Of a stretch of DNA of 64,000 nt, positions 17,226 to 25,340 are shown piece by piece. The DNA lies in IMG/VR virus record IMGVR_UViG_3300036046_000003, positions 1 through 64,000 of that record, one strand, 5' to 3'. Under the pieces are notes generated by a model. That model ran no database searches. It was given only the letters and a program-made list of their open reading frames with translations, and was not told where the DNA came from. This stretch comes from a virus. The position numbers and the translations under genes are program-made. How positions within the stretch are numbered: position 1 is the stretch's first letter; every line of letters starts with the position of its first letter.

Positions 17226-17258
17226 GCGTTCCGCTCCCGAGAGACCCTTTGCTAGAAT
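17226..17258 (+). promoter_or_regulatory. Second-class promoter GCGTTCCGC-N18-TAGAAT
   Basis: GCGTTCCGC (17226-17234) and TAGAATA (from 17253) repeat the arrangement at 1127-1160 exactly. A terminator follows within 10 bp, and then the GIY-YIG gene. Confidence 0.5.
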
Positions 17259-17266
17259 ACAAACAG

Positions 17267-17309
17267 AAGGAGCCGATACCTACCTGGGTGTCGGCTCCTT
17301 TTGTTTTTC
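17267..17309 (+). terminator. Intrinsic terminator after the capsid gene
   Basis: AAGGAGCCGA (17267-17276) pairs with TCGGCTCCTT (17291-17300); TTGTTTTT follows. It ends capsid mRNA, but also lies just downstream of the promoter at 17226. Confidence 0.85.
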
Positions 17310-17328
17310 TCGTGTAAAGGAGCCAGCT

Positions 17329-17664
17329 ATGCGCGGTGTGTATCAAATCACAGTCAAACGACCGGACAAAGAAGAATTAGTGTACGTAGGCCAAGCAAAG
17401 AACGTCCGTTCGCGATTTAACGCCCACCGGCGCGGCCTTGTGGCGGGCAGGCACGCGAACAAACACCTTCAAAACGCCTACGACAAATACGGGGCGCGTG
17501 CCTTTTCTTTCACTTTGCTGGAGCTACTGGACGCCGTAGAAGATATGACGCTGTACGAGGCGGAATGGTTCGATACGTTAGTGACGCGCTATGGACGACA
17601 AAACGTAGCCAATCACTACCGACCGGGCGCGCTGCCTGTCGGCAAAGTAAAAGAGGCCGCCTAA
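17329..17664 (+). CDS. GIY-YIG endonuclease
   Basis: The protein has 111 residues; ATG follows AAAGGAG. GVYQI and YVGQA match the GIY and YIG strands; NVRSRFNAHRR supplies the catalytic Arg and the following helix; YEAEW supplies the metal-binding Glu. There is no separate DNA-binding module, so it resembles short free-standing homing-type nucleases that sit in phage structural clusters. Its stop overlaps the next start (TAATG). It may be a mobile intruder behind the capsid gene. Confidence 0.85.
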   Translation: MRGVYQITVKRPDKEELVYVGQAKNVRSRFNAHRRGLVAGRHANKHLQNAYDKYGARAFSFTLLELLDAVEDMTLYEAEWFDTLVTRYGRQNVANHYRPGALPVGKVKEAA

Positions 17665-18455
17665 TGGCTAGCATTCCTTTTGGGCCGGTGACGACCCGCG
17701 TACCTTCTGTTGATTGGCTATTGGAGTACAATCGCGCAGGTCGCTTTTCCGCCGCGCTGGTACGTACCGCCCACGGAGTTGACGGCGGGTGGAACGAGAA
17801 AAACCGGCGCGCCCTTTTGCGCGGCGTTGAAACCGTAGTAGTCGGCTCCACCAACGGCGACCCCTCGTATGGTGGTATCGCTAAAAAGTTCTGGTATCCC
17901 GAACCTGCTGCAACCCTGGCAGAGCTTCGCCCGTGGCTGCGTTTGCGGCCTACGCTTACCGTGAAAATTGGTAACGAGCCGGACGTAATTTGGGAGCAAT
18001 TGGGCCAGGACGAAAAACATTGTTGGGTTTATCACTACTTTCTTGATCAAACGATTACTGATATTCGCGCTGAGTTCCCGCAAGCTAAAATCATCGCCCC
18101 CGGCCCCCGCATCGGTACGCCGAACTGGCATCGCTGGCTCGAAATTAGGGCCGACGTTTACCGGCGATGCGACTTTGTAGGTCTACACGTATACGGGTGG
18201 TGGCAGATTGTAGGCGACGGAAAGCGCGAGCTAGAGACGGCGCTGCCGGTATACAATCGTTTGTTCCCCGACAAGCCTATCTGGATTACGGAGCTAGGCA
18301 TTAACGCGGGCGCGCTGTCGGCTCGTGAAAAGCTGGCACGCTATCGAGCTACCTTACCTTTGCTGCCGTCCCGCGTAGCGGGGGTGGCTTTCTATAATGT
18401 ACATACGCCTGCGGAGTTTCACACGGAATACGCCATTCCGCGAGAGGCATTGTAA
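17664..18455 (+). CDS. Glycoside hydrolase-like (clan A barrel) protein
   Basis: The protein has 263 residues. GNEPD (about residues 108-112) matches the acid/base Asn-Glu of clan GH-A enzymes, and WITELGIN (about 206-213) carries a likely nucleophile Glu at the end of a strand. HVYGWW fits an intermediate strand. Such enzymes cleave beta-glycosidic links. Placed between the capsid gene and two glycosyltransferases, it may act on host surface polysaccharide or on virion glycans. It has no signal peptide. The exact GH family cannot be assigned by eye. Confidence 0.7.
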   Translation: MASIPFGPVTTRVPSVDWLLEYNRAGRFSAALVRTAHGVDGGWNEKNRRALLRGVETVVVGSTNGDPSYGGIAKKFWYPEPAATLAELRPWLRLRPTLTVKIGNEPDVIWEQLGQDEKHCWVYHYFLDQTITDIRAEFPQAKIIAPGPRIGTPNWHRWLEIRADVYRRCDFVGLHVYGWWQIVGDGKRELETALPVYNRLFPDKPIWITELGINAGALSAREKLARYRATLPLLPSRVAGVAFYNVHTPAEFHTEYAIPREAL

Positions 18456-18470
18456 AAGAAAGGAAACCTA

Positions 18471-18575
18471 ATGGACGGCTGGCTACTCGTGGTCACATTG
18501 GTGTACGTGGGTATTTTGGTGGTCGGTATTTTCGCATTGGCCGACACCAAAGACGTAGATACGCGAGACGAGTAA
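18471..18575 (+). CDS. Tiny single-pass membrane protein
   Basis: The protein has 34 residues; ATG follows AAAGGAAA. After MDGW comes a hydrophobic span of about 22 residues, then a charged tail KDVDTRDE. The clear binding site and the fit into a 120-base gap between genes support it as real. The role is unknown; holin-like or membrane-anchor functions are possible. Confidence 0.6.
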   Translation: MDGWLLVVTLVYVGILVVGIFALADTKDVDTRDE

Positions 18576-18600
18576 TACCCGGGGCGGTGTAATTCGCAGA

Positions 18601-18629
18601 AAAGCAGCCCTTCGCGGGGCTGCTTTTTC
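18601..18629 (+). terminator. Intrinsic terminator before the glycosyltransferase
   Basis: AAAGCAGCCC pairs with GGGCTGCTTT around a TTCGCG loop, then T-run. The next gene's AGGAGG is about 12 bases later. Confidence 0.85.
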
Positions 18630-18650
18630 GTGCGCAATAAAGGAGGGCGC

Positions 18651-19877
18651 TTGTTTACAGTAACCTACACCGGGCCGGGGGTTTACGGTATTCCTGGGAT
18701 TGGAGAAGTGCTTCCAGGTCAGCAGTTTGCGGCTGCCCCAAATTTGCTACCTTGGCTAACCTCGAAACCCGATATTTTCTCTGTGGAAACCGACACCTAC
18801 GCCACGTTAGCTGAAAAGCGCCTGGGCTACTTTGGCCCGGTTTCGGCGGCCTTTGGGTACGGTGGGGCGGGTATTACGATTTTGCGGGCACTTTCGTTGC
18901 TGGACTACGAAGCCCGCGTAGCGCCGCACTACGCCGATAGCGCGCAATGGGGGGTTGTCAATACAACCGATCTACCTGCGGACGCGGCTATACAAATCGC
19001 ACACCGGGATTGGCTGCCTGAACTTGATATAGTTCATTGTTTGCCGGACGATCTGCCCCGCGCTAAGGCAAAGCGCCGCGTTATGTGGACGATGTTTGAA
19101 AGCGACCGCGTACCTGACGGCACTATTTCCGGCTTTGGCAACTGGCCGGAGCTTATTAACCGGGGTGCGGAGCGGCTAATCGTCCCCTGTCGGCACAACG
19201 CAGAGGCTTTTGCAAACGGCGGGGTCGAAGTCCCAATTACAGTAGTTCCTTACGGACTTGATACGGACGTATGGCCGTATATGGAGCGCCCCGAACGCGA
19301 TACGTTTACGGTGGTGCTATTCGGAGACCTGACCAATCGAAAAGGGCCGTTTGAGGCAGTAGAAGCGTTTCAATTGGCCTTTCCGAACGAGCGTAACGTC
19401 CGGCTTGTCTTGAAAACGCAGCACGGCGTACTTGGAAACCGTATGCGCGTAATCCCCACTTTCGCCGACACCCGCATTTCTGTGGTGTCTGAGACCTGGA
19501 CGCGGGCACAGTTAAAAGCTTGGCTGTACGACGCGGACTGCTTTATCTGGCCGAGCCGGGGGGAGGGTTGGGGGCTTTGCCCGCTCCAAGCAGCGCTTAC
19601 CGGGCTTCCCCTAGTAACAACTACGCATACGGGTATGGCCGAGTGGTACAACCCCCTTTACTTCTACGGGATTAAGGACTCCGGCACAAGCGAAAGTCCA
19701 CTCGGCGGTCTTTGGTTTGAGCCGGACGTAGAAGACGCAGCCTTTCAGTTGCGGTCGGTTTATGAAAATCGCAAGAAAGCGCTATCCAAAGCAAAACGCG
19801 GAGCCGCTTACGTCAGGAAAAACTTTAGCCTGGAAGCGTTCGCGAGGCGTTTAGGTTCGCTCCTCACAGAACTTTAA
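18651..19877 (+). CDS. Glycosyltransferase (GT-B, family 4-like)
   Basis: The protein has 408 residues; TTG 18651 is chosen because AGGAGG precedes it. VVPYGLDTDVW, then FGDLTNRKGP (start of the C-terminal Rossmann domain), then WPSRGEGWGLCPLQA match GT4-type enzymes, which transfer sugars from nucleotide-sugar donors. The first about 60 residues look like a small beta domain resembling phage neck or tail proteins (YTGPGVYGIPG). In the virion gene cluster it probably glycosylates a structural protein. Confidence 0.85.
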   Translation: MFTVTYTGPGVYGIPGIGEVLPGQQFAAAPNLLPWLTSKPDIFSVETDTYATLAEKRLGYFGPVSAAFGYGGAGITILRALSLLDYEARVAPHYADSAQWGVVNTTDLPADAAIQIAHRDWLPELDIVHCLPDDLPRAKAKRRVMWTMFESDRVPDGTISGFGNWPELINRGAERLIVPCRHNAEAFANGGVEVPITVVPYGLDTDVWPYMERPERDTFTVVLFGDLTNRKGPFEAVEAFQLAFPNERNVRLVLKTQHGVLGNRMRVIPTFADTRISVVSETWTRAQLKAWLYDADCFIWPSRGEGWGLCPLQAALTGLPLVTTTHTGMAEWYNPLYFYGIKDSGTSESPLGGLWFEPDVEDAAFQLRSVYENRKKALSKAKRGAAYVRKNFSLEAFARRLGSLLTEL

Positions 19878-19902
19878 AAGACGCTCTTTTGCTGGGGAAC
19901 GT

Positions 19903-20511
19903 ATGAACGACCGGCTATCACTTCTTATTGTCGCCCACAACGAAGAGGCGCTTCTAGCCGAAGCTATTCTGGCAGGGCGCGTGTACGCAAATGAAGTTGT
20001 AGTAGTAGTGCAACAGTCCAATGACCTTACCCTCAAAATCGCCTGCGAGCTGGCCGACACCGTGCTGGAACAGCCGAAAATGGGGGGCTGCGAGTTTAGC
20101 CGCAAAGCCGGAATTGAAGCCTGCCAGGGGGCCTGGGTATTGCAGCTAGACGCAGACGAGCGGCTAACCGACTACGGTCAGTCGCAGTTGCGAACCCTCC
20201 TGCGCGCCCCCAACACCGCTTATGCCCTGCGCCGCGTAACGACCGTAGACGGCCAGCTTATCGAGGACGCCTACCATCTGCGGCTACTTCGACCCGACCA
20301 ATGGGACGGGGACTACTTGACGGTACATCGCGCTCTTGGGGTAAACCACACCATTGAGGTAGGCACGGTGGGCGCTTTGCCAGTGATTGACCACCACAAA
20401 AGCGGCACGCGCCAGGCCGAGGCCGACGAACGTTACCGCCGCTACGGCTATACACGAAGCGAGGCTCGCCCCGAGTGGGCAAATATCGCCTGGACGGTGC
20501 GGCATAAATAA
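19903..20511 (+). CDS. Glycosyltransferase family 2 protein
   Basis: The protein has 202 residues. LLIVAHNEE at the start, then QLDADE (the DxD metal site), match GT-A family 2 enzymes. It is short, keeping the catalytic core. With the GT4-like gene upstream and the GH-like gene it forms a carbohydrate module inside the head cluster. Virion decoration is the likely purpose; the acceptor is unknown. Confidence 0.85.
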   Translation: MNDRLSLLIVAHNEEALLAEAILAGRVYANEVVVVVQQSNDLTLKIACELADTVLEQPKMGGCEFSRKAGIEACQGAWVLQLDADERLTDYGQSQLRTLLRAPNTAYALRRVTTVDGQLIEDAYHLRLLRPDQWDGDYLTVHRALGVNHTIEVGTVGALPVIDHHKSGTRQAEADERYRRYGYTRSEARPEWANIAWTVRHK

Positions 20512-20521
20512 GGAGGCTACT

Positions 20522-20770
20522 ATGGAGTTTGAAGGCATTACGGAGTATACCTACACCGAAGCAGACGTTCGCCGTCTGGACGCGACCTTTACCTATCACG
20601 AACCAAAGGGAGACCAGGCCCGCCGTTACGCCTTACTTCGGGCCAGCGCTCGCGCCTTTGCAGAAGCGATGCTGACGTATTGTCCGCCCTCTAGGGAGCG
20701 TTCCCTTGCGCTTACCGAGTTGGAGATTGCGCTGATGCAGGCAAACGCCGCCATTGCCCGAAACGAGTAA
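20522..20770 (+). CDS. Acb2-like cyclic-nucleotide sponge (anti-CBASS)
   Basis: The protein has 82 residues; ATG 20522 follows AAGGAGG. The C-terminal half (RRYALLRASARAFAE, CPPSRERSLALTELE, then MQANAAIARNE) closely resembles the helical Acb2 family as I remember it. Acb2 forms hexamers that sequester cyclic di- and trinucleotides and so blunt CBASS. If right, this gene is a defence antagonist carried in the structural operon. The assignment is from memory of the family pattern, without alignment. Confidence 0.75.
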   Translation: MEFEGITEYTYTEADVRRLDATFTYHEPKGDQARRYALLRASARAFAEAMLTYCPPSRERSLALTELEIALMQANAAIARNE

Positions 20771-20773
20771 TGT

Positions 20774-21151
20774 ATGGCCGAGGTGAACCTTACAATTCAA
20801 ACAAACGCAACGTTTGACCGGCTCTTCGTATGGACGAATACGGACGGGTCACGACGTTCGTTGGCGGGCTACAAAGCGCAAATGCAAGTGCGCAAAGCGC
20901 CCGGAAAAGCGCTGCTGCTTAACCTTACTAGCGCAGGGGGCGCAATTAGGCTAGAGCAGGACGACCACCAAAATAGCGTGGTGGGTGTGTTTCGCGTCGT
21001 AATACCCGCTGCGCTGACTGCAAATATACTTTCCACCGGGCCTTTTCCGTACGACCTGCGTATATGGGCTGACAATTCGCTACAAGAGCCTGCGTACCGT
21101 TTGCTGGAAGGGCTAGTCACCTTCGACGTAGGAGTGTCGATCAATGAGTGA
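20774..21151 (+). CDS. Virion-associated beta-sandwich protein, unknown
   Basis: The protein has 125 residues. It begins with alternating strands ([17 protein letters not shown]) and reads as all-beta throughout ([22 protein letters not shown]). This pattern is common in small phage neck, baseplate or decoration proteins. It overlaps the collagen-like gene start, so the two may assemble together. Confidence 0.55.
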   Translation: MAEVNLTIQTNATFDRLFVWTNTDGSRRSLAGYKAQMQVRKAPGKALLLNLTSAGGAIRLEQDDHQNSVVGVFRVVIPAALTANILSTGPFPYDLRIWADNSLQEPAYRLLEGLVTFDVGVSINE

Positions 21152-22037
21152 CCCGGTTATTGTAGTGGCCCCCCCGGCAACCGTTTTAGCTGTGTCCGGG
21201 CCAACAGGAGCACAAGGCCCTGCGGGGCCTGCTGGGGCCGTAGGGCCTGCCGGGGCTGTAGGGCCTGCTGGTGCCGTAGGGCCAACAGGAGCACAAGGCC
21301 CACAGGGAGAACCCGGCCCTGCGGGGCCTGCTGGGGCCGTAGGGCCAACAGGAGCACAAGGCCCACAGGGAGAACCCGGCCCTGCGGGGCCTGCTGGGGC
21401 TGTGGGGCCACAGGGAGAACCCGGCCCTGCGGGGCCTGCTGGGGCTGTGGGGCCACAGGGAGAACCCGGCCCTGCGGGGCCTGCCGGTCAAACAGTAGCT
21501 GCGGGTCGGGCGCGGGTGTCAGGAGAAAACGCGCACTTAGGTTTGCCCGGTATTTTGTTTACTGGCGTAGGGACGGTCACGCTGGCCGCCAACCGGCTTT
21601 TGTACGCCCCGCTTGTGTTGCAGCATTCGCTGACCATAGACCTGCTTAGCGTAGAGGTTACTACAGCCGGGGCTGCGGGGGCGCTCATTCGTCTAGGTTT
21701 GTACCAGGCGGATATAGACAACCAACCAACAGACCTTGTGCTGGACGCGGGGGAAGTGGACGGCGCAAGTGTCGGCGTAAAGACGATCAGCGTAAACATC
21801 TCTCTTTCTGTGGGGCGCTATTTATTGGTGCTTAACACCAACGCAACCCCTACGTTGCGCACTTTTCGTTCTGGTTCGCCCTTTGTGAATAGCGTGCTTG
21901 GCGCGACCCCGTTTTTCTCGGCGCTACGTAGGTCGGGCACCACCTACGCGGTTTTTCCAGCTACCGGGGTCGGCTGGAACAACACGAGCGCGAGTAGCGT
22001 AGGTTTTGAACACTATATTCTTTTGCGGAGCCAATAA
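21144..22037 (+). CDS. Collagen-like virion protein
   Basis: The protein has 297 residues. About residues 18-115 are Gly-X-Y triplets ([19 protein letters not shown] pattern), built of DNA repeats that are near-identical at base level. The C-terminal about 180 residues form a globular beta domain, likely a trimeric head. Such proteins make fibres on phage virions. Repeat number should vary easily by slippage. Its stop overlaps the next start (TAATG). Confidence 0.88.
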   Translation: MSDPVIVVAPPATVLAVSGPTGAQGPAGPAGAVGPAGAVGPAGAVGPTGAQGPQGEPGPAGPAGAVGPTGAQGPQGEPGPAGPAGAVGPQGEPGPAGPAGAVGPQGEPGPAGPAGQTVAAGRARVSGENAHLGLPGILFTGVGTVTLAANRLLYAPLVLQHSLTIDLLSVEVTTAGAAGALIRLGLYQADIDNQPTDLVLDAGEVDGASVGVKTISVNISLSVGRYLLVLNTNATPTLRTFRSGSPFVNSVLGATPFFSALRRSGTTYAVFPATGVGWNNTSASSVGFEHYILLRSQ

Positions 22038-22573
22038 TGTATACCTGGGAACAGTACAAACGCGCCGCGCTCGAATACGCCAAATTGCGCCCGCTGCTCG
22101 TTCCAACAACGTTCAGCCCCGCGCCAAACGTCGTTTCGCCGCATTCATACCCGGCGGGAGTAATTGGGGTCGAATACCTTGATTATGGCTCCGAGTTTAC
22201 GCTAATTGAGCTAATGGGCGCGCCGAGCGGCGAACAGGGCTGGGCGCGTCTTTCGGCGGGGCTGTACTTGACCCCGGCCCCAAGTACAACTACTCCAATT
22301 CGCGTAGTCTGGCAAAAGGCTCACGAGGCCGACGAGGTTCAAGAAACTTTTCCAACAATCCCTGACGTAGACCGCCCGTTGGTAGCCGACCTGGCGACAG
22401 CGCTGCAACTAGACGCCGAGGCAGACGAGATCGCCACAGGCCCGTTAACCTACAGCTTTGGGCAATCGGAAGTAGACCGCTCTAAGGCGCTGGCCGACCT
22501 ACGAAGCCGAGCGGCGGCGTTGCGAGAGCGCGTACATCAAAAGCTTGGCGGCCCACTTGCTGTTTGGAGCTGA
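22037..22573 (+). CDS. Head-tail connector (adaptor) candidate
   Basis: The protein has 178 residues. The long C-terminal helix (SKALADLRSRAAALRERVHQK) and the position, first of four short genes before the tail tube, fit an adaptor of the HK97 gp6 type. There is no diagnostic motif. The assignment is positional. Confidence 0.5.
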   Translation: MYTWEQYKRAALEYAKLRPLLVPTTFSPAPNVVSPHSYPAGVIGVEYLDYGSEFTLIELMGAPSGEQGWARLSAGLYLTPAPSTTTPIRVVWQKAHEADEVQETFPTIPDVDRPLVADLATALQLDAEADEIATGPLTYSFGQSEVDRSKALADLRSRAAALRERVHQKLGGPLAVWS

Positions 22574-22575
22574 GA

Positions 22576-22980
22576 ATGCCCCCGTATCAAAATCAAGCAC
22601 AATCAAGGCGCGCTTCGGATATGCGCCGTATTGTGGCCGACAATCCCGCGACGCTTACGCGCTACCGCAAGCACAGCCCCGACCAGTTTCGAGACGCAAT
22701 TACGCTGGTGTACGGCCCGCTGACAGTAGCACTAGCCCCTTTTCGTGCCACTCGTATTCCGGGTGCGTTTGACGAAAAAGGCACGGGGGCCACCTCCGCC
22801 TTTGTGCTAGGCGGCGTAGATATTCCGCGTATCGTTAGAGACCCACAACTTAACGTAGACGTACCTACGTTGCAACTAGCAGACAGACTAACTGACGCGG
22901 ACGGAAATACGTTTGAAGTTACATCGCCGCCTTTTTGGAGCGGCGGAGTGGTAGAGGCCAACCTAGAGCTTCGAGGCTGA
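22576..22980 (+). CDS. Head closure protein candidate
   Basis: The protein has 134 residues; ATG 22576 follows GGAG. A helical, basic N-terminus (MRRIVADNPATLTRYRK) precedes a beta-rich domain that ends in PPFWSGGVVEANLELR, typical of phage stopper proteins that follow the adaptor gene. The assignment combines fold impression and gene order. Confidence 0.55.
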   Translation: MPPYQNQAQSRRASDMRRIVADNPATLTRYRKHSPDQFRDAITLVYGPLTVALAPFRATRIPGAFDEKGTGATSAFVLGGVDIPRIVRDPQLNVDVPTLQLADRLTDADGNTFEVTSPPFWSGGVVEANLELRG

Positions 22981-22982
22981 TT

Positions 22983-23534
22983 ATGAAGTTTGCGGTCAGT
23001 TCGCGCTTTCAACAGCGTATCGCCGCCGCGAAGCTTGCTGTAGAAGCCGCCGCCGAAAAGGGAATGCAGACCGTGATTGAGCTGGCCGAGGAAGACGCAC
23101 AAGCCCTAGCCGGTTGGAACGCGGCAGGGCCAGCTAGCGGCACCTATGGGGACGTTCAGTGGGAATGGGAAGTAACCGATACGGCGAGACGCAGTATTAG
23201 TGGCTATGTTGTGCCTAGACGGCGCTTAAACAGTATTTCGTCCAAAATAACGTATTCTACGCGCACCAATGTAAAAACGGGCTACAGCCGCCGCTTAGAA
23301 CACCGTCACGAACTTGATACAGGGCTTGCAAAACCGCACAGTCAGGTACCTGGAAAGGTTATTGGCGTCCTAACGATGCCCGTCGCGTATGGCCCACACC
23401 TACAGAAGTGGGAGCGACAAGGGGGCGGTACCCCGGTGACGCTTGCCGTCTTTCGCGCTAATTGGGCCGCGCTGTACTTTCGCCTAATTGCGCTAGAGCT
23501 AGAACGCGCCTGCAAGCGCGCCTTGTCCTCATAG
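22983..23534 (+). CDS. HK97 gp10-like tail completion protein
   Basis: The protein has 183 residues. The N-terminal helix (RFQQRIAAAKLAVEAAAEKG), a tyrosine-containing VAYGPHLQKW block and a C-terminal helix resemble HK97 gp10-type neck proteins. Gene order agrees. It is basic overall. Confidence 0.6.
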   Translation: MKFAVSSRFQQRIAAAKLAVEAAAEKGMQTVIELAEEDAQALAGWNAAGPASGTYGDVQWEWEVTDTARRSISGYVVPRRRLNSISSKITYSTRTNVKTGYSRRLEHRHELDTGLAKPHSQVPGKVIGVLTMPVAYGPHLQKWERQGGGTPVTLAVFRANWAALYFRLIALELERACKRALSS

Positions 23535-23571
23535 CGCGCAAAAAGGGCAATTCGGATACTAGGAGGGACGA

Positions 23572-24045
23572 ATGTATACCCCACAGCCCGGAGACGAGGG
23601 GCTGGGATTATTGTTAGTGGCGCTCCGCGACTACCTGGCCGCCGACGAGGCCATTCTTGAACTGTTGCCCGCACGCGAAAAGGGTATCGTAGCGGAGGGC
23701 TTTCTGACCAACGATACGCCCACGCCCTTTATTATGCCCACGGTTATTGGGGACGGTGAAAGCGCGTGGGGCGTAGACGCGCAATTGGTGCGTCTGCTCA
23801 TTTACGCGGGCGACCGGGGGCGTGGCTACAGTCGAATTGAGCGGCTGCTAAACCGAATACGGCGGCGTATCAATAACTCCCCCGCTGCGCAGGTCTTTTT
23901 TACGTTCCCTTCAACAGAGCCAATGCATCTGCTTTCAATTGAAGTCAGCGGCTCTTCGGCCAGCGCCACACTGCCCGCGTGGCGCGCCGAGCTGCGTGGC
24001 CTCTTTGTATTTGCTCATCTGGCCGGTATGCGTCATTCAGATTAA
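23572..24045 (+). CDS. Tail terminator candidate
   Basis: The protein has 157 residues; ATG follows AGGAGGG. Size, the N-terminal helix (LLLVALRDYLAADEAIL) and the place just before the tail tube gene fit a tail terminator, which caps the tube and joins it to the head. No diagnostic motif is visible. Confidence 0.55.
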   Translation: MYTPQPGDEGLGLLLVALRDYLAADEAILELLPAREKGIVAEGFLTNDTPTPFIMPTVIGDGESAWGVDAQLVRLLIYAGDRGRGYSRIERLLNRIRRRINNSPAAQVFFTFPSTEPMHLLSIEVSGSSASATLPAWRAELRGLFVFAHLAGMRHSD

Positions 24046-24089
24046 GCGGCGTAAACGTCGCTACTTAGTGTACAGAGGAGTTAGCTTCA

Positions 24090-24644
24090 ATGCCTTCGAC
24101 CCGACAGCCGTATACTGGCTTTGGCATCCGCCGCGTAGAAATTGCGCTTGCGCCCACCGCGCCCAACACAACCCCGGATTGGGTTCACGTACCTTCCGTG
24201 GAAAGCGCCGCGTTTAAAATGGACGTGGAAAAGGTCGATCAGTACGGCGACGATAAGCGCCAGGGGTCTTTCAATCACTCGCCCAAGGGTATGATCAATA
24301 TCAAGGGCAATAAGCAGAGTATGCGCGTCTTCGAGCTGGTGAGCGGTAACGCCGTATCCAGCAGCGCAGGTAAAGAGATTATCGAGATTGGCACCGACGA
24401 TGAGCTGATCCCGCCCCGGCTGATCGCCCGCACCTATACCCCTATCCGTAATGACGACGGAACGTCGGGTATGCAGATCGCGTATTTCTATAGCTGTGAC
24501 GCAAAGACCACTTGGGACGGCGTTCCCGGCTCGGAGCGGGCAAAGCTGGCCGAGGTCTCTATTCAGCTTGATTGCTATCAGTCGGAAAAGGACGAGCGCG
24601 GGAACGCGCTCACAAGGCCCGCCTTTGGCCGCCTTGAAGTCTAG
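24090..24644 (+). CDS. Major tail tube protein
   Basis: The protein has 184 residues; ATG follows AGAGGAG. It is beta-rich with KMDVEKVDQYGDD near the start and long strands after, as in tail tube proteins. It precedes the chaperone pair and the tape measure, the fixed order of siphoviruses. Repeat element R2 begins at the stop codon. Confidence 0.75.
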   Translation: MPSTRQPYTGFGIRRVEIALAPTAPNTTPDWVHVPSVESAAFKMDVEKVDQYGDDKRQGSFNHSPKGMINIKGNKQSMRVFELVSGNAVSSSAGKEIIEIGTDDELIPPRLIARTYTPIRNDDGTSGMQIAYFYSCDAKTTWDGVPGSERAKLAEVSIQLDCYQSEKDERGNALTRPAFGRLEV

Positions 24645-24647
24645 TTC

Positions 24648-24660
24648 TGCACTAATTGCA
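24648..24660. promoter_or_regulatory. Operator palindrome, site 4
   Basis: TGCACTAATTGCA with perfect flanking arms GTTC and GAAC, giving 8-bp arms. It is one of the best copies and starts repeat R2. Confidence 0.75.
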
Positions 24661-24920
24661 GAACCTCACTGCGCGACACGCCCCTTCGCAAGTGCGAAGT
24701 AGAAGTACCCTACTCAGGTATACCCTTCTGGTTCTATCGCCGCTCCTGGGGCTTCCCAGGCCCCTTGTGGGGTCGCCTCGCCGGAACCCTTTACTTCCCG
24801 AAGTGGGCGTTGGAGGGAAAGAAGGTTCGGAATAAAGGGAACTGTACTAGCCTACACAACCCGAAGGGTCAGAGCGTGTCTTTGTGTTCTTCGGGCTTGT
24901 GTTGGGTAAACGAGGAGGGT

Positions 24921-24936
24921 TGTGAAAAGTATCACA
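24921..24936. promoter_or_regulatory. TGTGA-N6-TCACA palindrome in R2
   Basis: TGTGAAAAGTATCACA, extended to GGGTTGTGA/TCACAACCC. It matches the CRP-type half-site pattern, but followed by TATATATTTT it could equally be a terminator hairpin. Confidence 0.45.
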
Positions 24937-25305
24937 ACCCTATATATTTTCCGAGTTTCCCGCTTTGGGCCGCACAGGCCGACACTAGGCAGGGTAGGGG
25001 CAACACGTACAACTACGCGGGGCGCTAGCCGCGCCCCTGCACCCCCAGGCCCGTCTCGCTCCGCTCGACGGAAACGCTAACGCGTTTTCTAGAGGAGACA
25101 TACTCCTACAACCCCACCTCCCTAAAGGCCCTCTTAGTATACCAGTTAAAAACAAGTTAGTGGGACAAAAAGAGGGGTGAAAGAGGGCAGTTTGGGGTAC
25201 TTGTTTCGGTTTTGCCGCGTTCCAAAGCCAAACACACATTACAAAACTGTAATCGATTTTCTCATAAATCTCTTGACAAGGTTTTGGCGGAACGGGGCAA
25301 CGTTC

Positions 25306-25318
25306 TGCATTTACTGCA
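25306..25318. promoter_or_regulatory. Operator palindrome, site 5
   Basis: TGCATTTACTGCA closes repeat R2, 22 bp before the tail chaperone start. Confidence 0.7.
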
Positions 25319-25340
25319 CATCTCTTGAAAGGAGACAGTG

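Larger units (their letters stand above)
24644..25318 (+). repeat. Intergenic element R2
   Basis: About 675 bp without genes, bounded by two operator palindromes (24648-24660 and 25306-25318). Bases 24886-25281 match 31941-32336 with one difference that I could find. Its first about 120 bp carry the sub-block seen near 53605-53700, but inverted relative to R3. Hairpins include GGGTTGTGA/TCACAACCC, GGGGCG/CGCCCC and ATTACA-AAAC-TGTAAT. It leads into the tail chaperone gene. Confidence 0.92.

Noticed and set aside
21157-21491. Two leftward frames opposite the collagen repeats
   Set aside because: Low-complexity Pro/Gln/Arg mirrors of Gly-X-Y codons without a binding site.
24765-25028. Rightward open frame across R2
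   Set aside because: No binding site; it runs through several hairpins and the start region is not shared with R3 or R4.
24985-25239. Leftward open frame of 84 codons in R2, repeated at 32040-32390 in R3
   Set aside because: It has no ribosome binding site, its composition is Cys/Arg/Pro-rich as in random GC-rich frames, and the R4 copy has a stop soon after its start. The conservation is that of the DNA element.
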